The notes beneath the pieces were generated by a model that worked only from the letters and a program-made list of their open reading frames with translations, was not told the DNA's origin and made no database searches. Both the position numbers and the translations under genes were made by a program. From an uncultured Neomegalonema sp. (GTDB lineage: Bacteria > Pseudomonadota > Alphaproteobacteria > Rhodobacterales > Rhodobacteraceae): a stretch of 19,667 nt of DNA. The stretch spans positions 1 to 19,667 of the forward strand of contig CALGNW010000011.1 in the NCBI GenBank assembly GCA_937958345.1, in the 5' to 3' direction. Of the stretch, positions 1-7,426 are shown piece by piece; within the stretch, counting starts at the first letter, position 1; every line of letters begins with the position of its first letter.

Positions 1-710
1 GGCGCAAGCGGGACGATAGCCGGATAGTCGCCCCCCGCCTCCGGCGTGCCGCGCAAGCCCGCATCGTACACTTCAGCGATGAGATCGCATTTACGCATAC
101 CCGGCTCGGCAGTTTCGCGAATGCGCGCGTGCATTTTTCCCGTGATTGCCGCCGCCTGTCGCATCAGCCGCAATTCCGCCGGGCTTTTCACAGCCCGCTG
201 CCAGTTCACCAGCGCCGTCGCGTCGCGAATATCGGTCTGCGGCAGCTGGTCGCGCAGTGTTTCCAGACATTTTGCCGAGAAATAGTAATTGTCCATCTCG
301 ACACCCAACGGACCCTGCCCCCATCCGCGTTCCCGCAAGGCCGCGGCCAGCGTCTCGTAAGGATGCTTGAGCGGATTTTGCACGTAGTCATCGGGATAGG
401 AAAGGATCGAGCCGGAGGACAGATAAGTCGTCAACCCCGCGCCCACTGCATCCATCGGCCTGCCCCACCATAACGGTTCCGCGTCGCCGCCGATAATCAC
501 GGCCTGATGAACGTAAAACGACCACCCGTCGTATCCGGTCAGCCAGTTCATATTTGACGGGTCGGTGACAATCAGCGTCTCGACCCCCGCACCCTGCATT
601 GCCGTGCGGGTCTTCGCGAGGCGGTCGGCGTATTCCGCCGCTGTGAAAAGCATTTCCATGGCATTAACGCTGGCATGCCCCGAAGCGGGTCGCAATCCGT
701 TATTCATCAT
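1..710 (-). CDS. doeA: Ectoine hydrolase DoeA, M24 family (5' part, runs off left edge)
   Basis: DoeA hydrolyses ectoine to N-acetyl-diaminobutyrate in the cytoplasm, the first step of ectoine catabolism. About 235 residues are present, covering the creatinase/prolidase N-terminal domain and the start of the M24 pita-bread domain. Family hallmarks are visible: LIVTDPSNMNWLTGYDGWSF near residues 46-65, GVEMDNYYFSA near 136, LVNWQRAVKSPAELRLM near 168, and EPGMRKCDL plus GGDYPAIVP at the cut end. The metal ligands lie outside the window. Two adjacent ATGs (710 and 707) open the frame. An in-frame ATG at 659, just before LFTAAEYADRL, would fit the usual DoeA N-terminus better. None of the three has a good ribosome site. 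Other M24 peptidases are the alternative, but the tryptophan- and tyrosine-rich motifs are specific to DoeA-like proteins as I know them. No other ectoine gene is visible. Confidence 0.85.
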   Translation of the reverse strand, partial: MMNNGLRPASGHASVNAMEMLFTAAEYADRLAKTRTAMQGAGVETLIVTDPSNMNWLTGYDGWSFYVHQAVIIGGDAEPLWWGRPMDAVGAGLTTYLSSGSILSYPDDYVQNPLKHPYETLAAALRERGWGQGPLGVEMDNYYFSAKCLETLRDQLPQTDIRDATALVNWQRAVKSPAELRLMRQAAAITGKMHARIRETAEPGMRKCDLIAEVYDAGLRGTPEAGGDYPAIVPLA

Positions 711-845
711 ACCGCGTGCGGTGTGTCACCCCGGGCCAGCGGATCAGTCCGACCCGCCCGATGCCGCGAATCAGCACAGGTCAAACCCGTATAGTTAAGA
801 GCGTGTTAAGAAATCCGCCACATTACGGTCCAGATAACATAATGA

Positions 846-874
846 TTTCAATTTGTTGCAGAGCATGCTATGAT
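846..874 (+). promoter_or_regulatory. Candidate extended -10 promoter of the small RNA
   Basis: TATGAT (869-874) matches five of six bases of the -10 consensus. It is preceded by TG one base upstream (866-867), the extended -10 signature. A poor -35, TTTCAA (846-851), lies at 17-bp spacing. Transcription would begin near 881. Confidence 0.45.
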
Positions 875-880
875 GTTGTC

Positions 881-990
881 ACAGTTTCGATTGCAGGTCG
901 AAATCGTGGCCCTCGACTTGCGATACTGAATACCGAGCGTATCTCTCAATACCTTTCCCGTCCTTCGCGCATGAAGGACGGGTTTTTTTT
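881..990 (+). ncRNA. Candidate small RNA with 5' stem-loop and intrinsic terminator
   Basis: A transcript of about 110 nt is predicted between the extended -10 element and a strong terminator. Its 5' part folds into a 12-bp stem: 890-901 pairs with 913-924, including two G-U pairs, around an 11-nt loop. An unstructured linker (925-956) follows, in which AATACC occurs twice (929-934 and 948-953). The 3' part is the terminator hairpin. No open reading frame of useful size starts inside it, and the neighbouring genes cannot explain a plus-strand terminator here. The layout (stem, single-stranded segment, terminator with a U run) is typical of trans-acting bacterial small RNAs. I do not recognise the family. 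Confidence 0.5.
957..990 (+). terminator. Strong intrinsic terminator
   Basis: CCCGTCCTTC (957-966) pairs perfectly with GAAGGACGGG (973-982) around a 6-nt loop and is followed by eight T (983-990). It ends a plus-strand transcript that must start inside the doeA-transporter gap. Confidence 0.85.
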
Positions 991-1131
991 GCCCTGTCGT
1001 CACGCGCTCGAGTTCAGAGTGCCCTAATCCAGCCGCAGGCGAGAAACCGCATCTTCAGAATTGTACGGTATTCAATTAAAAACCGAGGCGATCTTTCGCC
1101 TTTGTTACCGGGGCACAAACGCGGGACCACG

Positions 1132-2091
1132 ATGGACAGAACGTCATCATTTTCGAACGACCGCGCGTGGTCATCGCTGCTGATGGCTTTGGCCATCGGA
1201 GCCGGCCTGACGTTTCCGGCGCTGGCCGCCGCCTGCCTGCCCTATATCTTTCCGGCGTTGTTTTGCGTTGTGGTTTTCTCGCTCAATACGCTCGAAGAAA
1301 ATCCGGTAAAAATCCTGACCAAGATCGATACGTTCACATGGACGATTGTTTCGTGGCAGATGTTCATTCTTCCCGCGCTGATAACCGCTTTTTGCGTCGT
1401 GTTCAGCGCACCGGTTCTGGTGACCATGATCCTGCTGGCGACCGCGACCGCCGGATCGGTTTTTGCCAGTCCCGCACTGGTCGAAATGGCGGGACTGAAT
1501 CGTCGGCTGGCGATTAGGACGATGATTATCTCAACGTTCTTTATGCCCGTCTCGCTGTTGGTATTCGGCACGATAAACGATGTTCTGCCGCCCGATATGT
1601 CATTCGAAACTTACGGGCTTCAAATCGTGACCTATCTGCTTATCCCGCTGTTGATCTCGGTCGGATTCTGGAAAATTAAAGTCAGAATTCCACCGCGGAA
1701 TGCGACGCGGGTCGTGCGCGGGATGGGCTGGTGCTCGACACTGGCGCTGATGGTTTTCTGCGTCGGTGTGATGTCGAAAATCCATGAAAGCGGTTCCGGT
1801 CAGTCAGCCGACCTGCTGATCTATCTGTGCCTTGCCGTGGGTCTGTCGCTGCTGATGTATCTGATGACAAGCGTTCTGTTTCAGCGTTTTAGCCGCAGGG
1901 ATGCGTTGACCGCCGGAATGCTGGTTGCAAACCGCAATGTCGCGTTGAGCTTTGGATTGCTGTCCGAGGTGTTTCCGGACGAGGTGATGATCTATGTCGC
2001 CGTGTCGCAGTTTCCGATCTTTCTGACGCCCTTGGGCCTCAGGATGTACCGGATTTTTCTGAACGCAAGCCGCCCCTATTCGCGCACCTGA
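1132..2091 (+). CDS. BASS-like (bile acid:sodium symporter family) membrane transporter
   Basis: This 319-aa protein is very hydrophobic, with eight to ten predicted membrane helices spread from residue 15 to 305. The region ATATAGSVFASPALVEMAG (about 104-121) and the late segment GMLVANRNVALSFG (262-275) resemble the two crossover regions that line the sodium and substrate sites of BASS-family carriers, so import or efflux of an organic anion is likely. The substrate cannot be told. The ATG at 1132 was chosen because the only longer option is a TTG at 1102; its ribosome site (GCGGGA) is modest. The gene stands alone, about 140 bases after the small-RNA terminator and about 80 bases before mazG. 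Other ten-helix carrier families remain possible. Confidence 0.68.
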   Translation: MDRTSSFSNDRAWSSLLMALAIGAGLTFPALAAACLPYIFPALFCVVVFSLNTLEENPVKILTKIDTFTWTIVSWQMFILPALITAFCVVFSAPVLVTMILLATATAGSVFASPALVEMAGLNRRLAIRTMIISTFFMPVSLLVFGTINDVLPPDMSFETYGLQIVTYLLIPLLISVGFWKIKVRIPPRNATRVVRGMGWCSTLALMVFCVGVMSKIHESGSGQSADLLIYLCLAVGLSLLMYLMTSVLFQRFSRRDALTAGMLVANRNVALSFGLLSEVFPDEVMIYVAVSQFPIFLTPLGLRMYRIFLNASRPYSRT

Positions 2092-2109
2092 AAAGGCGCG
2101 CCTGCCTTT
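2092..2109 (+). terminator. Weak hairpin after the transporter gene
   Basis: AAAGGC (2092-2097) and GCCTTT (2104-2109) form a short stem just after the stop codon. There is no following T run, so termination would be weak at best. Confidence 0.25.
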
Positions 2110-2168
2110 CGATTCCTAAATCTCCGGCAATAGTCTAGTTTGCGGGCATGCGAACCGGGGAGAGCGGG

Positions 2169-2972
2169 ATGGATAAGAGGCCAATGGACGATCTGCTGGA
2201 GGTCATGCGGCGGCTGCGCGATCCGGTCGGCGGTTGCCCGTGGGATATTGAACAGACCTTCGAGAGCATTGCGCCCTATACGATTGAAGAGGCGTATGAG
2301 GTGGCCGATGCGATTGCCAACGGCTCGCGCGAGGACCTGAAGGGCGAGTTGGGCGATCTGTTGTTGCAGGTGGTTTATCACAGCCGCATGGCGGAAGAAG
2401 AAGGCGCGTTCGGGTTTGACGACGTTGCCGCCGCCATCACCGGAAAGATGATCAGCCGCCATCCCCACGTCTTCGGGGATGCAGTCGTCGAAAGCGCCGA
2501 AGCGCAGACCGTGCGCTGGGAGGAAACCAAGGCCGCCGAGCGCGCCAAGGCGGGCAGCGCGGAAACCGCAAGCGCGCTTGATGGTGTCGCCCTCGCCCTG
2601 CCCGCGCTGGTTCGCGCTCAAAAGCTGCAAAAACGTGCGGCGCGGGTGGGGTTTGACTGGCCGGATGCGTCGGGCGTCACCGATAAAATCGCAGAAGAGG
2701 CGGCCGAGCTGACCGCTGAAGTCACCGCCGGAGATCAGGGCAGGATTGCCGAGGAATACGGTGATCTGCTGTTCACAGTCGCCGTGCTGGGCCAGCACCT
2801 CGGCGTTGATGCGGAGCAGGCTCTTGTTGCGGCCAACGGAAAGTTCGAACGGCGCTTTCGCGGGGTCGAGGCGGCTTTGACTGCGCAGGGGCGCGCACCC
2901 GGACAATCGACGCTCGAAGAGATGGATGCGCTTTGGGATGCCGTAAAACTGAACGAAAAAAACGGAACTTAG
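2169..2972 (+). CDS. mazG: Nucleoside triphosphate pyrophosphohydrolase MazG
   Basis: MazG hydrolyses (deoxy)nucleoside triphosphates to monophosphates and pyrophosphate, cleaning the nucleotide pool and affecting the stringent response. The 267-aa protein has the usual two tandem MazG domains. Domain 1 shows GGCPWDIEQTFESIAPYTIEE (about 21-41) and KGELGDLLLQVVYHSRMAEE (58-77), with metal-binding acidic residues E40, E41, E60 and D63. Domain 2 shows IAEEAAEL (174-181) and IAEEYGDLLFTVAVLGQHLG (193-212). Length matches the E. coli enzyme (263 aa). The ATG at 2169 is preferred over 2148 because GGGGAGA lies 6 bases upstream of it. It is followed within about 55 bases by eipB, which seems to have its own promoter. 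Confidence 0.95.
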   Translation: MDKRPMDDLLEVMRRLRDPVGGCPWDIEQTFESIAPYTIEEAYEVADAIANGSREDLKGELGDLLLQVVYHSRMAEEEGAFGFDDVAAAITGKMISRHPHVFGDAVVESAEAQTVRWEETKAAERAKAGSAETASALDGVALALPALVRAQKLQKRAARVGFDWPDASGVTDKIAEEAAELTAEVTAGDQGRIAEEYGDLLFTVAVLGQHLGVDAEQALVAANGKFERRFRGVEAALTAQGRAPGQSTLEEMDALWDAVKLNEKNGT

Positions 2973-2973
2973 C

Positions 2974-3002
2974 TTGACCTTTTGCAATCAAAGTCGATTA
3001 TG
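2974..3002 (+). promoter_or_regulatory. Candidate sigma-70-type promoter of eipB
   Basis: TTGACC (2974-2979) matches five of six bases of the -35 consensus. It is followed at 17-bp spacing by ATTATG (2997-3002), or at 18 bp by TTATGA, as a weaker -10. Transcription would start near 3009, just before the AGGAAGG ribosome site. Confidence 0.45.
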
Positions 3003-3026
3003 AGAGCATTACAGGAAGGCTTTCAG

Positions 3027-3830
3027 ATGAAACGTAAATTTGCTTTTGCTGCGTCGCTATTTATCTTCACGCCAGCGCAGGCGGAAGCACCGGTCGTCGA
3101 CCTGATCGGATATCGCGCCGTCTATGAAATTACGTTTGAGTCCTCCGATGCCAATTCGGGGATCATCGGTGCCGAAGGCCGTTACGTCTTTGACGTCGAT
3201 GATGCCTGCGAGGGATACGCCACCAACGAGCGGTTTGTCGTCAGGCTCGCCCGCGCGGAAGACCCGATCGTACAGGATTACCGCCTGACCGCGTTCGAGG
3301 CCGCGGACGGTGCGCAGTATCGCTTTACGCGCATCATCGAGCTGAACGGAAACGCAGGTCAGAAGGCCAGCGGCGAACTGGTGGTTGATGCTGAAAAGAA
3401 AAGCGCGCATGTCGATTACGCCGAGGCCGAGGACCAGAGCTATGACAAAGCCGTTCTGACGCCGGTCGCGCATATTCGCGAGCTGTTGAATACCGCCAAA
3501 ACAGGCGGTGACCGTCATGCGGCGATGATTTTTGACGGCGACGTCGACTCGCCGATTTTCTATGCCGTGACCCGGATAATGCCCGCCGATGCCGGGGCGG
3601 GAGCCGAGGGCGACGCCAAGGGATCACTGACCGATCTGGCGCGCTGGAAAATCGACACGGTCTATTATCCGCCCGAAACCGGCGACGAGGGCGAGGGCGC
3701 GGTTCCGAAGTTTTTGTTTGAAGCGGTTCTGTTCGAGAACGGTGTTCTGACGGATTTGCGGCTCGACTATGTGGATTTTGCACTGAAAGCGACGTTGTCA
3801 GACCTTGAAATTCGTCCTTCAGATTGTTGA
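3027..3830 (+). CDS. eipB: Periplasmic cell-envelope integrity protein EipB (DUF1849)
   Basis: EipB is a periplasmic beta-spiral protein of alphaproteobacteria needed for envelope integrity, studied in Brucella. This 267-aa product begins with a signal peptide (MKRKFAFAAS, hydrophobic to about residue 15, cleavage after the AQA at 17-19). The mature part starts VVDLIGYRAVYEI and contains SGIIGAEGRYVFDVDDACEGYATNERF, typical of DUF1849. It has only two cysteines, C61 and the C-terminal residue C267. The family has a conserved disulfide between an N-terminal and an extreme C-terminal cysteine, so this fits well. The start at 3027 is set by AGGAAGG at 3012-3018; a longer frame from 2982 has no such site. 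It is transcribed with or just after mazG. Confidence 0.88.
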   Translation: MKRKFAFAASLFIFTPAQAEAPVVDLIGYRAVYEITFESSDANSGIIGAEGRYVFDVDDACEGYATNERFVVRLARAEDPIVQDYRLTAFEAADGAQYRFTRIIELNGNAGQKASGELVVDAEKKSAHVDYAEAEDQSYDKAVLTPVAHIRELLNTAKTGGDRHAAMIFDGDVDSPIFYAVTRIMPADAGAGAEGDAKGSLTDLARWKIDTVYYPPETGDEGEGAVPKFLFEAVLFENGVLTDLRLDYVDFALKATLSDLEIRPSDC

Positions 3831-3940
3831 ATCCTTAGCATTTTCACAGGACCGGCGATGAAGCGCCCTTGAGACAAAGACGCTTCGAAAGCGGCCTCTT
3901 GTGATAAACAGCACAGAAATTGATCTCGCTCAAAGCGATA

Positions 3941-3962
3941 AGTAACCCGTCAGTAGTAACCC
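3941..3962 (+). repeat. Direct repeat AGTAACCC x2
   Basis: AGTAACCC occurs at 3941-3948 and again at 3955-3962, 14 bases apart, about 40 bases before the start of the small ORF at 3998. It could be an operator or chance. Confidence 0.4.
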
Positions 3963-3997
3963 TTGACGTGTATTTTAGTTCTTGAGGAGTAGACACA

Positions 3998-4207
3998 ATG
4001 GGAAAACGTTCCCCATTCGATGGTCACGAGTTTTGCGATTTCAGCGGTGAATACAGCGGCGCGGGCGCCGGCGGTCAGGGCTGGATTGATGTACTGGCGG
4101 ACAAAAGCACAGCACATAATGTCGGTGACGGTCTGTCAGAATCTCTCGACGGGTTCGGGTGGCTGGTCGGTGATATGGCCCATCGCACGAGCCGGGATAC
4201 CGCCTGA
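3998..4207 (+). CDS. Small hypothetical protein, 69 aa
   Basis: I do not recognise this protein. It is soluble, acidic and glycine-rich, with the segment EYSGAGAGGQGW (18-29), one cysteine (C13) and no signal peptide or membrane helix. Three things support it as a real gene: GAGGAG at 3984-3989, 8 bases before the ATG, is the best ribosome site in this region; the stop codon is followed after 6 bases by a GC-rich hairpin; and no other gene occupies the stretch. It is convergent with transketolase. The region upstream (3831-3997) carries a direct repeat but no clear promoter. Codon use is compatible with its neighbours. The function is unknown. Confidence 0.5.
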   Translation: MGKRSPFDGHEFCDFSGEYSGAGAGGQGWIDVLADKSTAHNVGDGLSESLDGFGWLVGDMAHRTSRDTA

Positions 4208-4213
4208 GGGCTT

Positions 4214-4244
4214 GCGCGGACCTCTATGCCGGTCCGCGCGCTTT
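4214..4244. terminator. Hairpin between the small ORF and transketolase
   Basis: GCGCGGACC (4214-4222) pairs perfectly with GGTCCGCGC (4231-4239) around an 8-nt loop. On the plus strand it is followed by GCTTT, a poor T run. Its position between two converging genes makes a shared terminator likely. Confidence 0.6.
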
Positions 4245-4252
4245 CAGATGCC

Positions 4253-6211
4253 TTAGCCGAGCGATTTCGCCTTGGCGATGATCGCCTCGACCGTGATGCC
4301 GAAGTGTTTGTACAGATCACCCGCCGGAGCGGATGCACCAAACCCTGACATGCCGATGAAGGCGTCGCTGTCGCCGGTGTACTTCGACCAGCCCATTTCG
4401 ACCCCCGCCTCGATCGCAATGCGGGGGGCCGATCCGAGAACGGACGCGCGGTATTTTGCGGTCTGTTCGTCGAACTTGTTCCAGCTCGGCATCGAGACGA
4501 CCGCCGCGCCCGGAATTCTGTCTGCCGCCTCGACGGCAAGCTCGACTTCGGTGCCGGTTGCGATCAGCGTGACCGAACGCTCTCCGTCCGCCTCGCGCAG
4601 CACATAGCCGCCCTTGGCCGCGAGGTTGGCGGTGGTATGTTCGGTGCGGACCGCAGCACAGCCCTGACGTGAAAGGGCGAGAACGGTCGGCTTGTTTTCA
4701 TCCGCAAGCGCCGCCATCCATGCCTCGGCGGTTTCCACGGCATCACAGGGCCGGAAGACGTTCAGGTTCGGAATCGCACGCAGGGCGGCGACATGTTCGA
4801 CAGGCTGGTGGGTCGGGCCGTCCTCGCCGACGCCGATGGAATCGTGCGTCATCACGTAGATTACCCGCTGGCCCATAAGCGCGCTGAGCCGGATTGCAGG
4901 GCGGGCGTAATCGGTGAAGACGAGGAACGTGCCGCCGTAGGGAATGAACCCGCCATGCAGCGCGATGCCGTTCATCGCGGACGCCATGATATGCTCGCGG
5001 ACGCCGTAATTGATGTAGCGACCCGAGGCATCCGAGGCCGTCACGTCTTCGAGGCCCGGTGTCTTGGTGTTGTTCGATCCGGTCAGATCGGCAGAGCCGC
5101 CGACCGTCAGCGCGGTCGCCCCGTTGATGACTTCGAGGGCTTTGCCGGAGGCCGCACGGGTCGCAAGTTTGGGGGCGTCCGCCGCCATTTTCTTTTTGTG
5201 CGCGTTGATCTTTTTGGTCAGATCGGCAGGCAGTTCGCCCGACATTGCCGCGTTGAAGGCGTCGGCGTCAGCCGATTTATCGAGGCGGGCCTGCCATGCC
5301 TCGCGATGGGCCGCGCCCTCTTCGCCCGCATTGCGCCAAAGGCCGAGAACGTCGGCGGGAATCACAAAGGGATCGTGGGTCCAGCCGACCGCCTCGCGCA
5401 CGCCCGCGATTTCGTCGTCGCCGGTTATTGCGCCGTGCGCCTTGGGTTTACCTGCCAGCGTCGGTGCGCCGAAGCCGATAATGGTTTTACAGGCGATCAT
5501 GGTCGGCTTTGCCGAATTTTTCGCCGTCTCGATGGCCGCGTCGAGCGCGTCCATGTCGTGGCCGTCGACCTCTATGACTTCCCAGCCTGCGGCGGAGAAG
5601 CGGGTTTTTTGATCCATGGACGTCGACATATCCGTCGTGCCGTCGATGGTGACCGCGTTGTCATCGAAGAAAACAATCAGCTTTGAGAGGTTGAGGTGAC
5701 CGGCGAGGTCAATCGCCTCGTGGCTGATGCCCTCCATCAGACACCCGTCACCGGCGAAGACATAGGTGTAGTGATCGACGAGGTCAGCGCCGAAGCGCGC
5801 CGCGAGCATCTTTTCCGCCAACGCCATCCCGACCGCATTCGCGATCCCCTGCCCGAGCGGGCCGGTGGTTGTTTCGATCCCGTCGGCGTGGCCGTGTTCG
5901 GGATGTCCGGCGGTTTTGCTGCCGAGCTGGCGAAAGTCTCTGATCTGCTCGATCGTCATATCCTTGTAACCGAGCAGGTGGTTCACCGCATAAATCAGCA
6001 TCGAGCCGTGACCCGCCGACAGGACAAAACGGTCCCGGTCCGGCCAGTCGGGGTTGGACGGGTCAATCTTCATGTGGCGGGTAAACAGAACCGTCGCGGC
6101 GTCGGCCATGCCCATCGGCATCCCGCTATGGCCGGAATTGGCGGCCTTTACCGCATCCAGCGCAAGAATACGGATCGCGTTCGGCATCTGGGCCATGGCA
6201 GCGTCGGTCAT
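4253..6211 (-). CDS. tkt: Transketolase
   Basis: This cytoplasmic thiamine-diphosphate enzyme moves two-carbon ketol units between sugar phosphates in the non-oxidative pentose phosphate pathway, and in the Calvin cycle where present. The 652-aa length is normal. The active-site histidines are present: H28 (NSGHSGMPMG), H68 (SAGHGSML) and H103 (GHPEHGHADGIETTTGPLGQG). The thiamine motif GDGCLMEG begins at 155 and ends with N185. The pyrimidine domain shows NYGVREHIM with the catalytic glutamate. The start is the ATG at 6211 with AGAGGAT about 8 bases upstream. An upstream extension to 6355 gives a low-complexity Arg/Ser-rich leader unlike any transketolase and is rejected. It diverges from the DUF2161 gene, with about 160 bases shared for promoters. 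Confidence 0.98.
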   Translation of the reverse strand: MTDAAMAQMPNAIRILALDAVKAANSGHSGMPMGMADAATVLFTRHMKIDPSNPDWPDRDRFVLSAGHGSMLIYAVNHLLGYKDMTIEQIRDFRQLGSKTAGHPEHGHADGIETTTGPLGQGIANAVGMALAEKMLAARFGADLVDHYTYVFAGDGCLMEGISHEAIDLAGHLNLSKLIVFFDDNAVTIDGTTDMSTSMDQKTRFSAAGWEVIEVDGHDMDALDAAIETAKNSAKPTMIACKTIIGFGAPTLAGKPKAHGAITGDDEIAGVREAVGWTHDPFVIPADVLGLWRNAGEEGAAHREAWQARLDKSADADAFNAAMSGELPADLTKKINAHKKKMAADAPKLATRAASGKALEVINGATALTVGGSADLTGSNNTKTPGLEDVTASDASGRYINYGVREHIMASAMNGIALHGGFIPYGGTFLVFTDYARPAIRLSALMGQRVIYVMTHDSIGVGEDGPTHQPVEHVAALRAIPNLNVFRPCDAVETAEAWMAALADENKPTVLALSRQGCAAVRTEHTTANLAAKGGYVLREADGERSVTLIATGTEVELAVEAADRIPGAAVVSMPSWNKFDEQTAKYRASVLGSAPRIAIEAGVEMGWSKYTGDSDAFIGMSGFGASAPAGDLYKHFGITVEAIIAKAKSLG

Positions 6212-6374
6212 CGGCTTATCCTCTGGGTCTTGGATTCGCGCGGAACCTAAAGGGCCGGAGGCAGAAAACCAACGGCTTTCCGGTCCTGCCCGCAAATGCG
6301 TTGGCCGCTGTGCAAAGCCGCCGCGCTTTGCCCGCCCCGATTGCGACGCCGCCACCCGCGCGCTATGCAGCCCT

Positions 6375-7091
6375 ATGAGTAAAAAGCCCGTCCTTGAAAC
6401 CGACCTTTATCCGCCGGTCAAAGCGTTGCTGGAGGAACAGGGGTACGAGGTTAAAGGCGAGGTCGGGGCCGCCGATGTTGTGGCATGCCGGGGGAAAGAA
6501 GACCCGGTGATTGTCGAGCTGAAAACAGGGTTTTCACTGTCACTGTTCCATCAGGGGGTCGCGCGCCAGACGATCACGGATGCAGTCTATCTGGCGGTCC
6601 CGCGCGGTTCGGGTGCGGCAGCGTGGAAGGCGATCAAAAACAACATGGCGCTGTGCCGACGCCTCGGTCTGGGGTTGATGACGGTTCGGACCGGCGACGG
6701 GCTGGTCGAAATCCATCTCGACCCCGCCCCGTACAAGCCCCGTAAATCCAAGGCGAAAAAAGGACGTCTGCTGCGCGAATTCGCAAAACGTGTCGGTGAT
6801 CCGACACAGGGCGGATCGACGCGAAGCGGCCTGATGACGGCATACCGGCAGGATGCGCTGCGCTGTCTGAATTTCCTGCACACCAACGGCCCGACCAAGG
6901 CATCCGAGGTCGCCAGAGCCGCCGCAGTGCAAACCGCCCGGCGGATTATGTATGACGATCACTATGGCTGGTTCGAGCGCGCCGACAAGGGCGTCTACGG
7001 CCTATCCCCGAAAGGGACCGAAGCCGTTGAAGCATTTGCCGACGCCCTGCACGGCCTGACGGATCAGGCGACGGACAAAACCAGCGAGTAA
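6375..7091 (+). CDS. DUF2161 family protein, PD-(D/E)XK nuclease fold
   Basis: The family is annotated as a PD-(D/E)XK-type phosphodiesterase of unknown biological role. The 238-aa protein has an N-terminal nuclease-like core: LYPPVKALLEEQGYEVKGEV (11-30), then D34 and the E-x-K pair E48/K50 in VIVELKTGFSLSLF, which together form the metal and catalytic site of this fold. The middle is basic (KPRKSKAKKGR, near 122-132) and could bind nucleic acid. The C-terminal third (about 155-225) has a winged-helix look, with TKASEVARAAAV and a final YGLSPKG. The start at 6375 was chosen because sequence upstream antiparallels the transketolase gene and does not resemble the family; the ribosome site is weak. 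The last 28 bases overlap the convergent small membrane protein gene. Confidence 0.85.
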   Translation: MSKKPVLETDLYPPVKALLEEQGYEVKGEVGAADVVACRGKEDPVIVELKTGFSLSLFHQGVARQTITDAVYLAVPRGSGAAAWKAIKNNMALCRRLGLGLMTVRTGDGLVEIHLDPAPYKPRKSKAKKGRLLREFAKRVGDPTQGGSTRSGLMTAYRQDALRCLNFLHTNGPTKASEVARAAAVQTARRIMYDDHYGWFERADKGVYGLSPKGTEAVEAFADALHGLTDQATDKTSE

Positions 7092-7321
7092 ACCGCAAGG
7101 ACCGTCAAACCCGCCGCCGCAGCAATCGGGATGTATTTGACGAGCGTTCGCATAACCCCGCCCGAAACCGAGTTTCCGAACCCGCCCGCCGCCATGCCGA
7201 GCACGGCGCCGCTTCGTTCGCGTTTCAGCTTTGCCCGTTCCAAACTGGCGAGGGCCTTTTCGGTTCTGCGGGCGAATTCGGGGTTGTCGGGAGCGTTACG
7301 TCCGGGAACAGCGTCTGACAT
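7064..7321 (-). CDS. Small single-helix membrane protein, 85 aa
   Basis: No family was recognised. The first 40 residues are charged, with a likely amphipathic helix (PEFARRTEKALASLERAKLKRER). A glycine-rich stretch follows (AAGGFGNSVSGG, 44-55), then one strong membrane helix at about 62-83 ending at the C-terminus. This would place the charged part in the cytoplasm, as in tail-anchored proteins. The gene is convergent with the DUF2161 gene, overlapping its end by 28 bases. It lies about 100 bases downstream of the YcxB-like pair on the same strand, so it may belong to that transcript. The ribosome site is weak, which lowers confidence. Confidence 0.6.
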   Translation of the reverse strand: MSDAVPGRNAPDNPEFARRTEKALASLERAKLKRERSGAVLGMAAGGFGNSVSGGVMRTLVKYIPIAAAAGLTVLAVYSLVLSVA

Positions 7322-7426
7322 GGGGTCTCGATCTATCGGTGAGGGGCAGACACGGGACCTAATCCGCCGCAGCGCCTACGGCAAGCTGTGTGACACTCCG
7401 CCACAGTCGCACGAAGTCCGTCGAAG

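Larger units (their letters stand above)
711..1131. other. Intergenic region between doeA and the BASS-like gene
   Basis: This gap of about 420 bases holds no convincing protein gene. Its centre (846-990) carries the promoter, stem-loop and terminator of a candidate small RNA, listed separately. The left part (711-845) should contain the doeA promoter on the minus strand, but I see no clear -35/-10 pair. The right part (991-1131) leads into the transporter gene. It has a small inverted repeat, AGGCGA-TCTT-TCGCCT, at 1086-1101, which is too weak to call a terminator. Confidence 0.6.

Noticed and set aside
870..929. 19-codon frame starting at the double ATG within the small-RNA promoter
   Set aside because: The predicted transcription start (881) lies after the ATG, and no good ribosome site precedes it. 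It would deserve another look if the transcript starts earlier.
716..1027. 103-aa plus-strand frame across the doeA/transporter gap
   Set aside because: It reads through the stem-loop and terminator of the candidate small RNA and has no ribosome site or protein-like composition.
1086..1101. Inverted repeat AGGCGA-TCTT-TCGCCT before the transporter gene
   Set aside because: The stem is only 6 bp and no T run follows directly on either strand. No gene ends nearby on the minus strand.
4793..5686. 297-aa plus-strand frame inside transketolase
   Set aside because: It is the antisense shadow of a fully conserved transketolase; such long frames are common opposite GC-rich genes.
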